Source of the DNA: an uncultured Kiritimatiellota bacterium
Lineage (GTDB): Bacteria > Verrucomicrobiota > Kiritimatiellia > RFP12 > UBA1067
Direction: 5' to 3'
Length of the DNA: 64,000 bases
NCBI GenBank assembly: GCA_934635385.1
Contig: CAKTZI010000014.1
Location: 1-64,000 of the forward strand
Position 1 is the stretch's first letter, and every line of letters begins with the position of its first letter. Made by a program: the position numbers and the translations under genes. The notes under the pieces are model-generated. The model was not told the origin of the DNA. It saw nothing but the letters and a program-made list of their open reading frames with translations, and ran no database searches. Positions 17,416 through 27,239 of this stretch are shown here, piece by piece.

Positions 17416-18855
17416 TCACACAAGCGGGTCATACCTCTTCCAGTCCGAGGCGATGGGCGCGCCCGGCGTTCCGAACGTGCTGTACGGCGTCACGACGGCG
17501 CGCGCCTGCCACCGGAACGGCACAAGCGACCGCGCAAACGCACAGCAATTCTCCGCGACATCCTGCGCCTCCGGCAGCAGCGCGCCGACCGAATAGATGC
17601 GCTTCTCCTGCGCGACGCGCACGACGTCCGCCGTCCTGACCTCCAGCCGCACGCCGAAGTCGAGCGCACGCGCCGCCGACGCCGAGCCGTGCAGCGGCGG
17701 AAACGTCACGTCCAGCCACGCGCCCTTCTCCGTCTTTCGCTCGGCGACGCGCGGACGCGCCTCCGCCGGGAAACGCGGCGGCGGACACACCGCGCGGCGG
17801 CTCTCGATCGCATAGGGCCTGCCGCGCGCGATCGGCCACGGCAGCACCCAGTCCGCGCCCAACGCCGCGCCCAGCCGGAAATCGCGACGCCGGATGACGA
17901 CCTCATCGTCGTAGACTTCAACGACCATCCCCTGCTTCGGCAAGTCCGTGTCCACGCAGCCGACGGCCTCCCGGTCGCCCGACCAGCCGAAGTTGTCCCG
18001 CCCCGGCAGCGCGCCCGCCATCGCGCCGCTCGGACACGCGGACGTCCCGACGGACGTGAATGCGCCCTGCGCGATCGACCGCTCGTCCGTCAGCGTGAAA
18101 TGCGAATGCCCCGAAAAGGCGATGCAGTTCGGGAACGACGCCAGCCACGGCGTCGCGAGGCCCGCGTCGTCCGTGCCCCAGCCCTCGATCACGCCGTCCG
18201 TCAGCCCCGCGTAGCACGTACCTTTCGGATGGTTGTGCTGGATGAAGAAGAACGGCTTCTCGCCGGCGAGTTCGTGCCCGTGCGCGCGGAAGAAGTCCGG
18301 CAAGGGGTCTTTCTCCTTCAGCATCCGGCTGTGCCAGTGGTTCAGGACGAACGTGTAGCCCTTGACCTCCTTCAGGACGACCGGCGCGAACGGCTCGCCG
18401 AACAGTTCCGGCCACATCTTCGCACGGTTGAAGACATAGCTCTCCGTCACCGTCGCGGGATCGGGCGTCGCGTTCACCTTCGGCCATTCGGGACGGTGGT
18501 AGAACCAGCCGTCGACGTCGTGGTTGCCCGTGATGAACAGACGTTCGACAGGCTCGCCATCCGACCGCCGCCCCTTCGGGAAGACCTCGTTCCAGACGTC
18601 CGCAACGACCTTCAGTTCGGCGAAGACCCCGTTGAAGCCGAGGTCGCCGGCGATGACGACGCCGTCCACCCGTTCGGCGTCAAACGTCCGCAAGGCCGCA
18701 CGAAACCAGTTCGCCTTCTCGCGCGACGGCACGTGAATGTCGGAAATGACGCCCAGCTTCAGGCGCAGCGCCGCGCGGCGTGTCGCGCCCCGCAGGGAAA
18801 ACGGCAGCGCGCCGACTGCGGCCAGCGCACCCAGTGAAAACGTCCGTCGTGTCAT
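17416..18855 (-). CDS. Tat-exported calcineurin-like metallophosphoesterase
   Basis: 479 residues. The N-terminus TRRTF followed by a hydrophobic stretch is a twin-arginine export signal, so the enzyme is exported folded with its metals. Metal-binding motifs of the calcineurin-like superfamily are in order: DIH near 39, GDLGFN near 70, GNHD near 110, and FSGHSH near 249. The substrate is unknown; relatives act on phosphodiesters or phosphomonoesters. The ATG overlaps the stop of the upstream rhamnosidase/esterase gene by 4 bases. Within this cluster it may remove phosphate from glycans, an inference from context only. Confidence 0.85.
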   Translation of the reverse strand: MTRRTFSLGALAAVGALPFSLRGATRRAALRLKLGVISDIHVPSREKANWFRAALRTFDAERVDGVVIAGDLGFNGVFAELKVVADVWNEVFPKGRRSDGEPVERLFITGNHDVDGWFYHRPEWPKVNATPDPATVTESYVFNRAKMWPELFGEPFAPVVLKEVKGYTFVLNHWHSRMLKEKDPLPDFFRAHGHELAGEKPFFFIQHNHPKGTCYAGLTDGVIEGWGTDDAGLATPWLASFPNCIAFSGHSHFTLTDERSIAQGAFTSVGTSACPSGAMAGALPGRDNFGWSGDREAVGCVDTDLPKQGMVVEVYDDEVVIRRRDFRLGAALGADWVLPWPIARGRPYAIESRRAVCPPPRFPAEARPRVAERKTEKGAWLDVTFPPLHGSASAARALDFGVRLEVRTADVVRVAQEKRIYSVGALLPEAQDVAENCCAFARSLVPFRWQARAVVTPYSTFGTPGAPIASDWKRYDPLV

Positions 18856-21800
18856 TTCGACCCCTCCTCCTTCACGTCAATCCGAAACCCGAAGACCGGC
18901 AGGCCGTCGTCCGCACGGCAGAAGTTCGGCGCCGGATGAAAGCTCGTGTAGGCGTACTGCACCGCCGTCGGCGCGGCGACCGTCGGCGACGAGACGCGCA
19001 CCGTCGCGTCCGGCCGCAGTTCGGCCTCGGCCCAGAACCAGCGGCCCGCCGCGTCCTTCAGCGCCCACAGCCGCTCGCCGAACGCGCCGCCGCGCGCCGT
19101 CAGGCCCGCACCCGTGTCGCGGAACGAGACGATCGCCGCCGCGCCGTCCCGCACCGCCGCCTTCACGCGCGGCCCCGGCCGCTTCGCCGCATCCCCGTAG
19201 GCGACGCGCAGCGCCTCGTGCGCAAGCCGCACCCCGACGGTCTTCTTGTCCTTCGGATGAATGTCGGAATGCTCGCCGACATCAAACGTGCAGGCGACGC
19301 CCGTGTGCGGATAATCGAGGAAGTCGCTCTGCATCTGGCGGAACGCGGCGTAGCCGACGACCTTCCAGCCTTCCGTCTTCCAGTCGGCGTTCAGGTCGAA
19401 CGACTGCCAGAAGTCGTCCGCCAGCGGATGCTCCGGATTGTGGCGGTAGTAGGACGAAAGCGCCGTCAGGCAGAACGGCAGCGCGGCGTCGCGCCACGCG
19501 GCGCGCCAACCGTCGATCAGCTCCTTCTGAAGCGCCCAGTAGCGTTCGGCATCGCCCGCGTCGGACTCGCCCTGATACCAGATGACGCCCTTCACGTTCA
19601 GTGCGGTCACGGGCGCGAGCATGGCGTTCCAGAACGCGCCGGACGCGGGCAGCCAGGACGCGATCGCGCTTCCGCCCCAGTTCGCGTGGACGAGGCCGAT
19701 CGGCACGTTCCGTCCGTCTTCACGCAGGACGCGCCGCAGGCTGTCGGCAAAGTAGAACCCGACGGCGGACGTGTTCGCGACGGCCTCCGGCGTCGTAAGC
19801 GGACGCCACGCGGGCCGGCCCGAAAGTGTGCGGCACGGCCCTTCGGCGCACGCCGCGTTCGCGACGCGCAGAAGCCGGATGCCGTCGTCCCGATAGGTCG
19901 CCGCGATCTTGTCGCCGTCCTTCAGGCGCGTGTAGGGCCGCGCCGGATCCCAGACGGGGAACTCCATGTTGCTCTGTCCCGTCGCGAGCCACACGTCGCC
20001 GACGAGGATGTCGGCGAAGACGAACTGCGGGCCTCGGTTCGGCTGCGTCGCGAAGGTCATCGTGTACGGCCCGCCGGCCTTCTCGGCCGGGAACTCGGCG
20101 ACCCACGTGCCGTCCGCGTCGGCTTTCGCCGTGACCTTGACGCCGTGGAAGGTGCCTTCGACATCCGCGCCCGCCGGCGCCGTGCCCGTCACGCGGATCG
20201 GCTTGCCGCGCTGCACGACCATGTGGCTGCCGTAGACGTTGCGCACCGTGAACGGAACGCCGCTTTTCCTCCGTGCCTCCGTCCCTCCGTGCGAGACCTC
20301 CCGCAGCCGCACGGGGCCGATCAGGCCGGACGGCAGGTAGGGGTGGCCCGCGTTCGGCCCCGCCAGCACCCAGCGGCCGAGCGACTTGCCGTTGCCGCGC
20401 GCCTCGTAGACGAGCGCATTGAGCCACGTCGTCGTCACGCGCACCGCCAGCTCGTTCCGTCCCGCCTTCACGGCCGACGCCGGAATCCGGCAGGCGTTCG
20501 GCGCCGTCCAGAGCGTCGCGACCGGCGTGCCGTTCACGGCGACTTCGGCCACCGTCTCGACGCGGCCAAGATCCAGGTTCAGCGCGCGCGGTTCGCGGCA
20601 GTCGAAGGTCGCCCGGTAGACGCACGTGCCCGAAAAGCCGCGCACCTCCTCCGGCACGTTCGGCAGTTCCGCGAGCGGCTTCAGCTCCTTCAGCGCGAAC
20701 GGCTCGCACGTCACGCCGTGGCCGGACGGAAACGACACCGTCCACCCCGACAGCGCGACGGACGCCCCATCCGCCGCACGCGCCGCGTCCGCTTCGGCCG
20801 TTGTCGTCCCCCTGGGAGGCTTCACGTCACCGAATAGCACGAAGCACGACTCGTTTGCCGCGAGGCGCAACGCGACCGCCGTCCGCCCGCCGGCTTCGCG
20901 CGCCGCGACCGCGCGCACCGTCCCCGAGACGGGATCGTAGACACGCGGATTCCCCGTCGCGGCGAACGTCACGCGCCCGTCGAACGGCGTCTCCGCCTGT
21001 CGGGGACAGACGAAGAAGGCCGCGCCGTTCCCGACGGCGCGCTTCAGCCACAGGACGTCACCCTCGACCGTGCGGCCGACGGCTCGGCACGCGCCCGACA
21101 GTGCGTCCGCATCGCCGCGCACGATGCGCGCGCCCGCCCGCTCCAGTTCGGCCAGCCGCTTCGCCGTCGCGGGCAGAACCGTCACGCCGTCCGGCACGTA
21201 GACGAACCGCCAAGCGGCCCCCTCCGGCGTGACGAGCGTTCCGTCACGCACCGACAGCCGTTCCAGGAGGGCGTCCTGATTGAGCAGGTCAAAGGACAGC
21301 CCCTCCCGAAACGGGGCGGCCTCCCCCTCCGGTCGCGCGTCCAGGTCGTCGCCGAGATACCAGAGGAAGTCGCTCGCGGGTGCGCCCGCCTCCAGCAGCG
21401 CGTTGCAGCGCGTCAGGTAGGCGGAAAAGTGCCGCATCTGCGGCCACCACGTCTGCGTGCGCAGGAACGGCGAGCCGATGCCCTGCCCGAAACTGGTGCC
21501 GGGACGCCGCGCCGCGCCCTTCGCGTACGGATTGTGCGTGTAGGTGTGGAAGACGAGGTGCGTCACGCCGCGCGCGAGGTGTTCGTCGGCGATGCGCTTG
21601 AAGAGGCGGGGCGACTCGTTCCAGCTCAGCTCGAAGCTCGTGAACGCCTCTGCCGCGACGCGCCGCTTGCCGTACAGGTGCGCCGCCGAGACGCACGGAC
21701 GCACCGGCTTGTTCTGCCAGCTGCCGACGTAGCCGTCGTCGCGGTGAGGCTGCCAGAACTCGCACATCGGCGTGTCGGCATACTTCCAGTAGCGCAGGAT

Positions 21801-23396
21801 GTCGCCCGGCAGGACGTCCCCGAACGCCGTCTCGTACTGGCACGTGAGGCCGCGTTCCTTCGCCAGTTCCGTCATCCGCCGGTAGAAGTTGCGCTCGATC
21901 AGCGTCGAGACGGCGTCGCGCCAGTCGCGGAGGAAGTTCCGCGTCGCGTCGCCGCCGTCGATCACGTAGCCGAAGAGCGCGGGCAGGCGGCGGCGCACGT
22001 CGTAGCCCTTCAGCTCGCGGAAGTAGCCTTCCATCCGCCACGTCCAGTCAGGCCGCCACGCCTCCCAGCTGTCGAGCAGGATGCCGTCCATCCCGACGGA
22101 CGCCAGCGGGCCGTCCAGCAGCCGCCCGACGTAGCCTTTGAAGTTCGCCTCGATGCCGCGCGGATCGAGCTTGTCGCACTCCCAGCCGGTCGCGCAGTCG
22201 GGTGCCGGGCCGTTCTCGAACCCCGAATTGACGTGACCGACGCGCAGCAGCGTCCAGTCGCCCGGCGGCAGCGCGCCCGTGAAGACGCCGTTGGCCGTCT
22301 CGGCCGTCACGTCCCGAATCGCGTCAAACGCAACGACGTCCCCGTCCGCGAACGTGTCCGCGCCGCGCACGAGCGCACGCAGGGAACGGCCCGAAAAGGC
22401 CTCCCAGTTGTCGAGACGCGCTCCCGCGTAGAAGCGCACGGAATCGAGATGCACGGGATGCGAACCCGAAAACGCGAGCCGAAGCCGCCGCGCCGAACAG
22501 GGACGGAGCGCGACGCTCTGCAGCCCTTCCGTCGGCAGGTACTCCTCCCAGTTGCCGCGCGGAATGTCGCGGTCGGCGACGGTCGCCCACGTGCCGTCCG
22601 CCCGTTCGGCGGACACGACCAGGTGCAGATCCGGCTCGCAGACCCACGCCTGCTGGGCCAGGCGGGCGACGGACGGCAGCACGAGCGTACGCACCGTGAC
22701 GGGCCGCTCAAAGGCGAAGTCGAGCGTCTGGGGCTTCGCGGCCGGCGAGGGGTCGAGGATGCGCAACGCCGTCAGCGGATTGCGCGGCACGCATTCGCCG
22801 TCGGCGTCGCCCGCGACCGTCGGAAACGCAAGCACGACGACGTCCCGGTAGTCCCGCGCCTTCGGATGCGGCATTTCGGGACGCTTCAGCGTGACCGCGC
22901 GCGCCTGTCCGTCCGAGCGGACGTGCGTTGCCGCGCCGACGAGCCGTCGCTGGGCCGTCTCGTCCGTGATCCACGGCCCGCCCGCCATCGACCAGCCGGG
23001 ACAGTTCTGCATCTTGAACGTGAGGCCGAGCCGACGGCATTCGCGCGCGGCGTGGGCCACGAGGTCATCCCATGCCGCGCTCAGGCAGGGGATCTGCCGG
23101 TTTTCCAGTCCCGGCCACGGCGTGACGCCCGAATGGCGTCCGCCGTGAAAGAACTGAATGCCCGAAATCCCCGCGTCCCTGATGGCCTCCAAGTCGGCCG
23201 TCAGCCCCTCTTTCGACGCATTCCCGCCAATGACATGAAACCATGTCTCGGGGCCTGTCCCCACGCTTTCGCCGGGGCCTGTCCCCACAAATCGAGGGGC
23301 CTGTCCCCACGCTTGGGGGGCCTGTCCCCAGGAAACAAGGGGGCCTGTCCCCACGAGGGCGACGGTCAAAAGCGTCAGAAAGCAACGTAATTTCAC
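18852..23396 (-). CDS. GH106 alpha-L-rhamnosidase fused to sialate O-acetylesterase
   Basis: I start this gene at the GTG at 23396. It overlaps the GH43 stop as GTGA and has GGAGGA 7 bases upstream, giving a 1514-residue protein with a normal signal peptide. Residues about 60-1030 match GH106 rhamnosidases (WFHVIGGNASKEGLTADLEA, then MQNCPGWSMAGGPWI), which trim terminal alpha-L-rhamnose. Residues about 1045-1510 are an SGNH sialate O-acetylesterase (NVYGSHMVVQRG; catalytic Ser in GQSNMEF; HANWGGSAIASW). The join encodes HGGTEARR, a dispersed repeat at 20268-20296. Just after the signal peptide lie five GGGGACAGGCCCC repeats read as GTGP/WGQAP. It probably deacetylates and derhamnosylates pectin-like or host glycans. 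Confidence 0.82.
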   Translation of the reverse strand: MKLRCFLTLLTVALVGTGPLVSWGQAPQAWGQAPRFVGTGPGESVGTGPETWFHVIGGNASKEGLTADLEAIRDAGISGIQFFHGGRHSGVTPWPGLENRQIPCLSAAWDDLVAHAARECRRLGLTFKMQNCPGWSMAGGPWITDETAQRRLVGAATHVRSDGQARAVTLKRPEMPHPKARDYRDVVVLAFPTVAGDADGECVPRNPLTALRILDPSPAAKPQTLDFAFERPVTVRTLVLPSVARLAQQAWVCEPDLHLVVSAERADGTWATVADRDIPRGNWEEYLPTEGLQSVALRPCSARRLRLAFSGSHPVHLDSVRFYAGARLDNWEAFSGRSLRALVRGADTFADGDVVAFDAIRDVTAETANGVFTGALPPGDWTLLRVGHVNSGFENGPAPDCATGWECDKLDPRGIEANFKGYVGRLLDGPLASVGMDGILLDSWEAWRPDWTWRMEGYFRELKGYDVRRRLPALFGYVIDGGDATRNFLRDWRDAVSTLIERNFYRRMTELAKERGLTCQYETAFGDVLPGDILRYWKYADTPMCEFWQPHRDDGYVGSWQNKPVRPCVSAAHLYGKRRVAAEAFTSFELSWNESPRLFKRIADEHLARGVTHLVFHTYTHNPYAKGAARRPGTSFGQGIGSPFLRTQTWWPQMRHFSAYLTRCNALLEAGAPASDFLWYLGDDLDARPEGEAAPFREGLSFDLLNQDALLERLSVRDGTLVTPEGAAWRFVYVPDGVTVLPATAKRLAELERAGARIVRGDADALSGACRAVGRTVEGDVLWLKRAVGNGAAFFVCPRQAETPFDGRVTFAATGNPRVYDPVSGTVRAVAAREAGGRTAVALRLAANESCFVLFGDVKPPRGTTTAEADAARAADGASVALSGWTVSFPSGHGVTCEPFALKELKPLAELPNVPEEVRGFSGTCVYRATFDCREPRALNLDLGRVETVAEVAVNGTPVATLWTAPNACRIPASAVKAGRNELAVRVTTTWLNALVYEARGNGKSLGRWVLAGPNAGHPYLPSGLIGPVRLREVSHGGTEARRKSGVPFTVRNVYGSHMVVQRGKPIRVTGTAPAGADVEGTFHGVKVTAKADADGTWVAEFPAEKAGGPYTMTFATQPNRGPQFVFADILVGDVWLATGQSNMEFPVWDPARPYTRLKDGDKIAATYRDDGIRLLRVANAACAEGPCRTLSGRPAWRPLTTPEAVANTSAVGFYFADSLRRVLREDGRNVPIGLVHANWGGSAIASWLPASGAFWNAMLAPVTALNVKGVIWYQGESDAGDAERYWALQKELIDGWRAAWRDAALPFCLTALSSYYRHNPEHPLADDFWQSFDLNADWKTEGWKVVGYAAFRQMQSDFLDYPHTGVACTFDVGEHSDIHPKDKKTVGVRLAHEALRVAYGDAAKRPGPRVKAAVRDGAAAIVSFRDTGAGLTARGGAFGERLWALKDAAGRWFWAEAELRPDATVRVSSPTVAAPTAVQYAYTSFHPAPNFCRADDGLPVFGFRIDVKEEGSK
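20268..20296 (+). repeat. CGGAGGCACGGAG-family repeat at an enzyme-fusion junction
   Basis: Reads CCTCCGTGCCTCCGTCCCTCC on the plus strand. On the coding strand it encodes SHGGTEARRK, exactly between the GH106 and the acetylesterase modules. Same family as 9514-9619 and 34601-34626. Confidence 0.75.
23250..23352. repeat. Five GGGGCCTGTCCCC units in a signal-peptide region
   Basis: Near-palindromic 13-base units start at 23250, 23274, 23296, 23317 and 23340, spaced about 21-24 bases. Read on the minus strand they add GTGP and WGQAP motifs right after the signal peptide of the GH106 fusion protein. A matching five-unit array lies at 24450-24551. Confidence 0.9.
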
Positions 23397-24604
23397 TCGA
23401 AATCCTCCAATTTCCATTCGTCATGCCACTTGATCTCTGGCTTTTCGCCCGAAAAGTCGATCGGCAGCCAGACGTAGCGGGCCTTGCGCGTTTCGGCCGC
23501 ACCGCCGAAGCTCTTCCAGAACGCCTGGCAATCCGCGTCAGCCCCGCGTCCGCTCGTCGCCTTGTCGAAGGCGTTGCTGACGGTCGCATACGTGTTCGTG
23601 TCGTCCGGCAGCCAGCGGTCGCCAAGCGCGATGTAGAGGTCTTTCTTGTCCGGCACCTTGAAGACGGACGAGATCTGCGACCGAAACGACGTCTCCGACC
23701 GATCTGTCGGATGCAGGTCGCCCAAGTCCGTCCACGGGCCATGGAACGTGTCCGCCACCGCGACGCGGGACGGATTCGGCCAGTAGCCCGTCGTGCCCGA
23801 CGTCACGAGATAGTGGAAGCCGTTCCGCCGGAAGTAGGCCGGCGCCTCACGCGTGAACGGCGGACGCTTCAGCGGAAAGTGCGTCGAATAGTAGCCCGTC
23901 ACGTCCGTGTAGTCGTCCGTCAGGTCGGCGCAGACGAGTTCGCTGTGTACGCGCTCGAAGTAGTAGTACGCCTTGCCGTCGTCCGCCGTGACGAGGTCGA
24001 AGTCGCCGGCGCTCATGCCGCAGGGACGCAACCCGTCCCGCACCTTCCGCCACGGGCCGCGAATCGACGTGGCCGTGTAGACGGCCTCGACCTGCACGGC
24101 CGCGCGCGGCGGCTGCATGAGCTTCAGCCAGCAGACGAACGTCTGCGTCCGTTCGTTAAAGAGGATGTGCGGACGATCCATCATCGTCTTCGGGTTGAGC
24201 GGCGAAAGCGGATCGTCCGGCTCCGGCGGCAGGATCAGCCCCTCGTCCTTCCAGTTGTAGAGGTCGGTCGACGAGTAGGCACGCACCCCCCAATGCCAGA
24301 CGCCGTTCTTGCCGTCCGTGCGCTCCTTGTTCTCGCCGTACCACCAGTAGCGGCCGTCAAGGCGAAGAATGGAGCCGCCGTGGGCGTGAATCGGCTTGCC
24401 CTCCGTGTCTAACCACGCCTGTCCGGGCCGGAAGGAGTGGTAGACAACGGGGGCCTGTCCCCGCGAAACTGGGGGCCTGTCCCCACAAGAACGGGGGCCT
24501 GTCCCCACGGATTGGGGGGCCTGTCCCCAGGAAACGAGGGGGCCTGTCCCCACGAGGGGGACAGACAAAAGCGCGAGAAATGATTTGATTTTCGGAAAAA
24601 TCAT
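23393..24604 (-). CDS. Secreted GH43-like five-bladed beta-propeller glycosidase
   Basis: 403 residues. A signal peptide (about 1-16) runs into a stretch of VGTGP/WGQAP/GDRP motifs (about 17-50) encoded by five GGGGACAGGCCCC repeats. The catalytic region begins WLDTEGKPIHAHGGSILRLDG and continues WWYGENK, DRPHILFN and REAPAYFRRNGFHYLVTSG, the pattern of GH43 enzymes of the exo-galactanase/arabinanase type. The family hydrolyses glycosidic bonds with inversion using three acidic residues. Substrate not resolved. Its TGA overlaps the GTG start of the GH106 fusion, and the beta-helix gene ends 22 bases upstream, so all are co-transcribed. Confidence 0.78.
   Translation of the reverse strand: MIFPKIKSFLALLSVPLVGTGPLVSWGQAPQSVGTGPRSCGDRPPVSRGQAPVVYHSFRPGQAWLDTEGKPIHAHGGSILRLDGRYWWYGENKERTDGKNGVWHWGVRAYSSTDLYNWKDEGLILPPEPDDPLSPLNPKTMMDRPHILFNERTQTFVCWLKLMQPPRAAVQVEAVYTATSIRGPWRKVRDGLRPCGMSAGDFDLVTADDGKAYYYFERVHSELVCADLTDDYTDVTGYYSTHFPLKRPPFTREAPAYFRRNGFHYLVTSGTTGYWPNPSRVAVADTFHGPWTDLGDLHPTDRSETSFRSQISSVFKVPDKKDLYIALGDRWLPDDTNTYATVSNAFDKATSGRGADADCQAFWKSFGGAAETRKARYVWLPIDFSGEKPEIKWHDEWKLEDFE
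24450..24551. repeat. Five GGGGCCTGTCCCC units in the GH43 signal-peptide region
   Basis: Units begin at 24450, 24472, 24494, 24516 and 24539, spaced 22-23 bases. The last two units and their flanks are almost identical to those at 23317-23352 and encode LVGTGPLVSWGQAPQ in both genes. This points to copying of an array with part of the signal peptide. Confidence 0.9.
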
Positions 24605-25830
24605 TCTGATTACGTCTTTTGGCCGTTTACTTCAAGAGAATCAGGAGGCCGAGTTCCGCGTTCTCCAGACACTCGAAACACCCCATGTCCGGCAAGGCCG
24701 CCGCGTCTTCCGCGAGCGGCTTGCCGCCACGGCCGACGACGCGCGGATTCCCCGCGAGGTCGGTCGCGTCCGCCGTCATCCAGTCGAGCGCCTTGCCCGT
24801 GTCACGGCAGGGCGAGCGGCGCTTCAGCCGCCAGTCGCCCCGCTTCGGATCGACGAAGCGCGGCTTCTTGTCGATGGACTTCCCGTCCGCATCCCGCCCC
24901 AGCAGGTCAAACGGCGTACCGTCATCGAACTTCAGCGCGGACGCGCCCTGGACGCAGCTGTTCATGAGCGTCGCATACGTCGGCAGCGTCTCCGCCGAGA
25001 TCGTCTTGAGCCAGCGGAAGTTGTCGTTGCCGCGCGAATTGGAGATGTCCCCGCCCTGATTGTACGCGACGATGCAGTTGGCCAGCGTGAACGCGGCCGT
25101 GGCGTTCAGGTAGACGCCGGGACAGCGGTTCGAGACGACGGTCACGTTCTCGAAGACGGAACCGTCGAGGTTCAGCGGCATCGCGTTGTCCGCATACAGG
25201 CAGTTGCGCAGACGCATGCCCGCGTAGACGGCAGACGTGCAGGCGTTGTTCGTGAAGACGCAGCTCTCCACGAGCGATTCCGCCGTGTTGCCGTCGCCGA
25301 CGAGGCTGTCGGACGTGTTGTTGCGGAAGACGCAGCCCGTCACGCGCACGGGATTGCCGCCGTTCAGCAGCGCGCGGTGGCCGGAGCCGTTGCCGTCGAA
25401 GACGCAGTTCGCGAAGACCGAATACTTCGCCGCCTCGACCGCCGCCCCGCGACGCGCGCCCGACGGGGACGCTTCGGTCGACGTCGTCCAGTTCCCCTTG
25501 AAGAGGCTGTTTTCCGCCCAGACGCCGCACTGCGTCGCCGCCAGCGCACCGCCATTGGCGTTGCCGCCGGTCTGCACGGCCTCGTTCCCTTCAAATTCGC
25601 AATCGACGAACGCACACGCGCCCGAACGGTCTGTGGCGAAAGCCGACAGCGCGGCATCGGCCATCAGCGCGACGGCCCCGCCCTCGCCGGCCTTGCAGGC
25701 CACGAAGCGGCAGCGCGTGAACAGGGGCGCCCGGTTCGGCACGTTGATCTTCACGGAGACCGCACCGCCCCGTCCGCCGTTGCCATCCGCCGCCAGCGCA
25801 CAGCAGTTCGTGAAGACGCAGTCGGAGAGG

Positions 25831-25838
25831 CCCGCCGG
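25831..25838 (-). other. Second frameshift site in the beta-helix gene
   Basis: On the coding strand ACCGGCGGGCCTC would read through as TGGLSDCVF if one G were absent. As given, the frame shifts and the beta-helix continues only in another frame (24627-25880). It could be a real mutation or an assembly error. Confidence 0.6.
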
Positions 25839-27220
25839 TCGGGTTGGTGATGTACACACCGCCGCCCTGATCCGTGACAAAGCCGTTGCGGATCGTCAGG
25901 CCGCAGAGTCCGCTTCCCGCGTTCGACAGCAGGAACACGCGATGCCCCGCCGTGCGGTCGTCCTCCGTCGCGCCGCCGTCGAGGATGACGCGATCCGGCG
26001 CCAACGCCCCGGCCTCGTCTTCGCCACGCACCGCGACGCCCGCCGGCACGGTGATCGTCGCGGCCGTCCTGTACACGCCGGGACGAATCCGCACGACGCT
26101 TCCCGCCGTCGCGGCGGACACGGCGGTCGCCACGTCGTTCGCCGCCGTCTCCCACGTGTCGTAGGGCGCGGTCGGCGTGTTGCCCGCCGTGCCTTCGGGA
26201 CACACGAGAACCTGGCTCGTCGCGACGAGGAAGACCGTCTGGCTCTCGCCGTCCGTCTCGACCACGATGCGGTAGCTGCCGCTTCCCGTCTCCGCCGCGA
26301 ACGCGAAATCGTCCGCCGAAACCGTCCGAACCGCCGTCGGAACCGTCAGCGCGGGGATGCGCCCGCCGTAGCTGCCGCTCACGCGGCTCTGCCCGTTGAA
26401 CAGCTCAAGGCCGATCTGAATAGGCCTGTCGGACGACGCGCCGACGATCTGGCTGTCCGCGTCCAGCGCCAGCGTGCCGACCTGTCCGTTGCCGGGACGG
26501 TAGAGCGTCACGCCAGACTGATTGTTGACGATGCGCTCGTTGAAGCCGACGCCCAGCACGACCTTCGCGCCGCCCTGCAGCGTCGTCTTCTGCGGCGCGT
26601 TGCCGCCGACCTTCGTGATCAGCGTGCCGCCCTCCAGAACCTCCAGCGACGCACCCGCACCGAACGCGAAGTCCTCCGCGAGCCGCACCGTCGCGTTCGA
26701 GAGAACCTGCAGACCGCCGCAGGCGAGCGTCATCCCATGAAGCGTCGCGCCGCTCGCCGCCCCGGCGCGGTTGCCGAAGGAGATGACGCCCGGCCCGGTG
26801 ACGGACGCCGAGAACGCGCGCTCGACCTTGCCCCAGTCGATCAGGCCGCCGCCCTCGCCGACGAAAACGCCGCGTCCGCCGGCATTGAAGGCGAACGGAT
26901 GCCCCGAAACGACGCGCAAGCCGCCGCCGCGCCGCAGGACGACGGCATCGGCGCGCGCCGCATCCGCCTGGCCGAGGAAGTTCGTCGGCATGAGCTTCGT
27001 CGAATTCCACTCCGCCGAGAGCAGGACGTTCGTGCCATCGACCGTCAGCTGCCCCGCATAACCCGCGAACGTCGCATGGCTGTCGGTCAGCGTCCGAAAC
27101 GCCGCCACGTCCGACGCGGCAGGCTCGCCGTCGTTGACGCGGAACAGGAGGCCGCGGTCAGCCGCGCCTGTGACGGCCAAGTCCAGCCGCCAGTTCAGCA
27201 TCCCCGAAGTCTCGAACACG

Positions 27221-27239
27221 CCCCCCCCCCCCCCCCCCC
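27221..27239 (-). repeat. Homopolymer of 19 G in the coding strand
   Basis: Nineteen C on the plus strand, within codon about 74 onward of the beta-helix gene. The present length is out of frame. Tracts of 18 or 21 would be in frame. This is a classic slipped-strand switching site. Confidence 0.9.

Noticed and set aside
1158..18837. Very long plus-strand open frames (1158-3104, 5256-9302, 9738-14006, 13534-18837)
   Set aside because: They are antisense to well-supported minus-strand genes, are Arg/Ala/Pro-rich without any domain, and cross gene boundaries. They arise from high GC content.
23250..24551. CRISPR array
   Set aside because: The units are 13 bases and near-palindromic, lie inside coding sequence, have 8-11 base spacers, and no cas gene is present.
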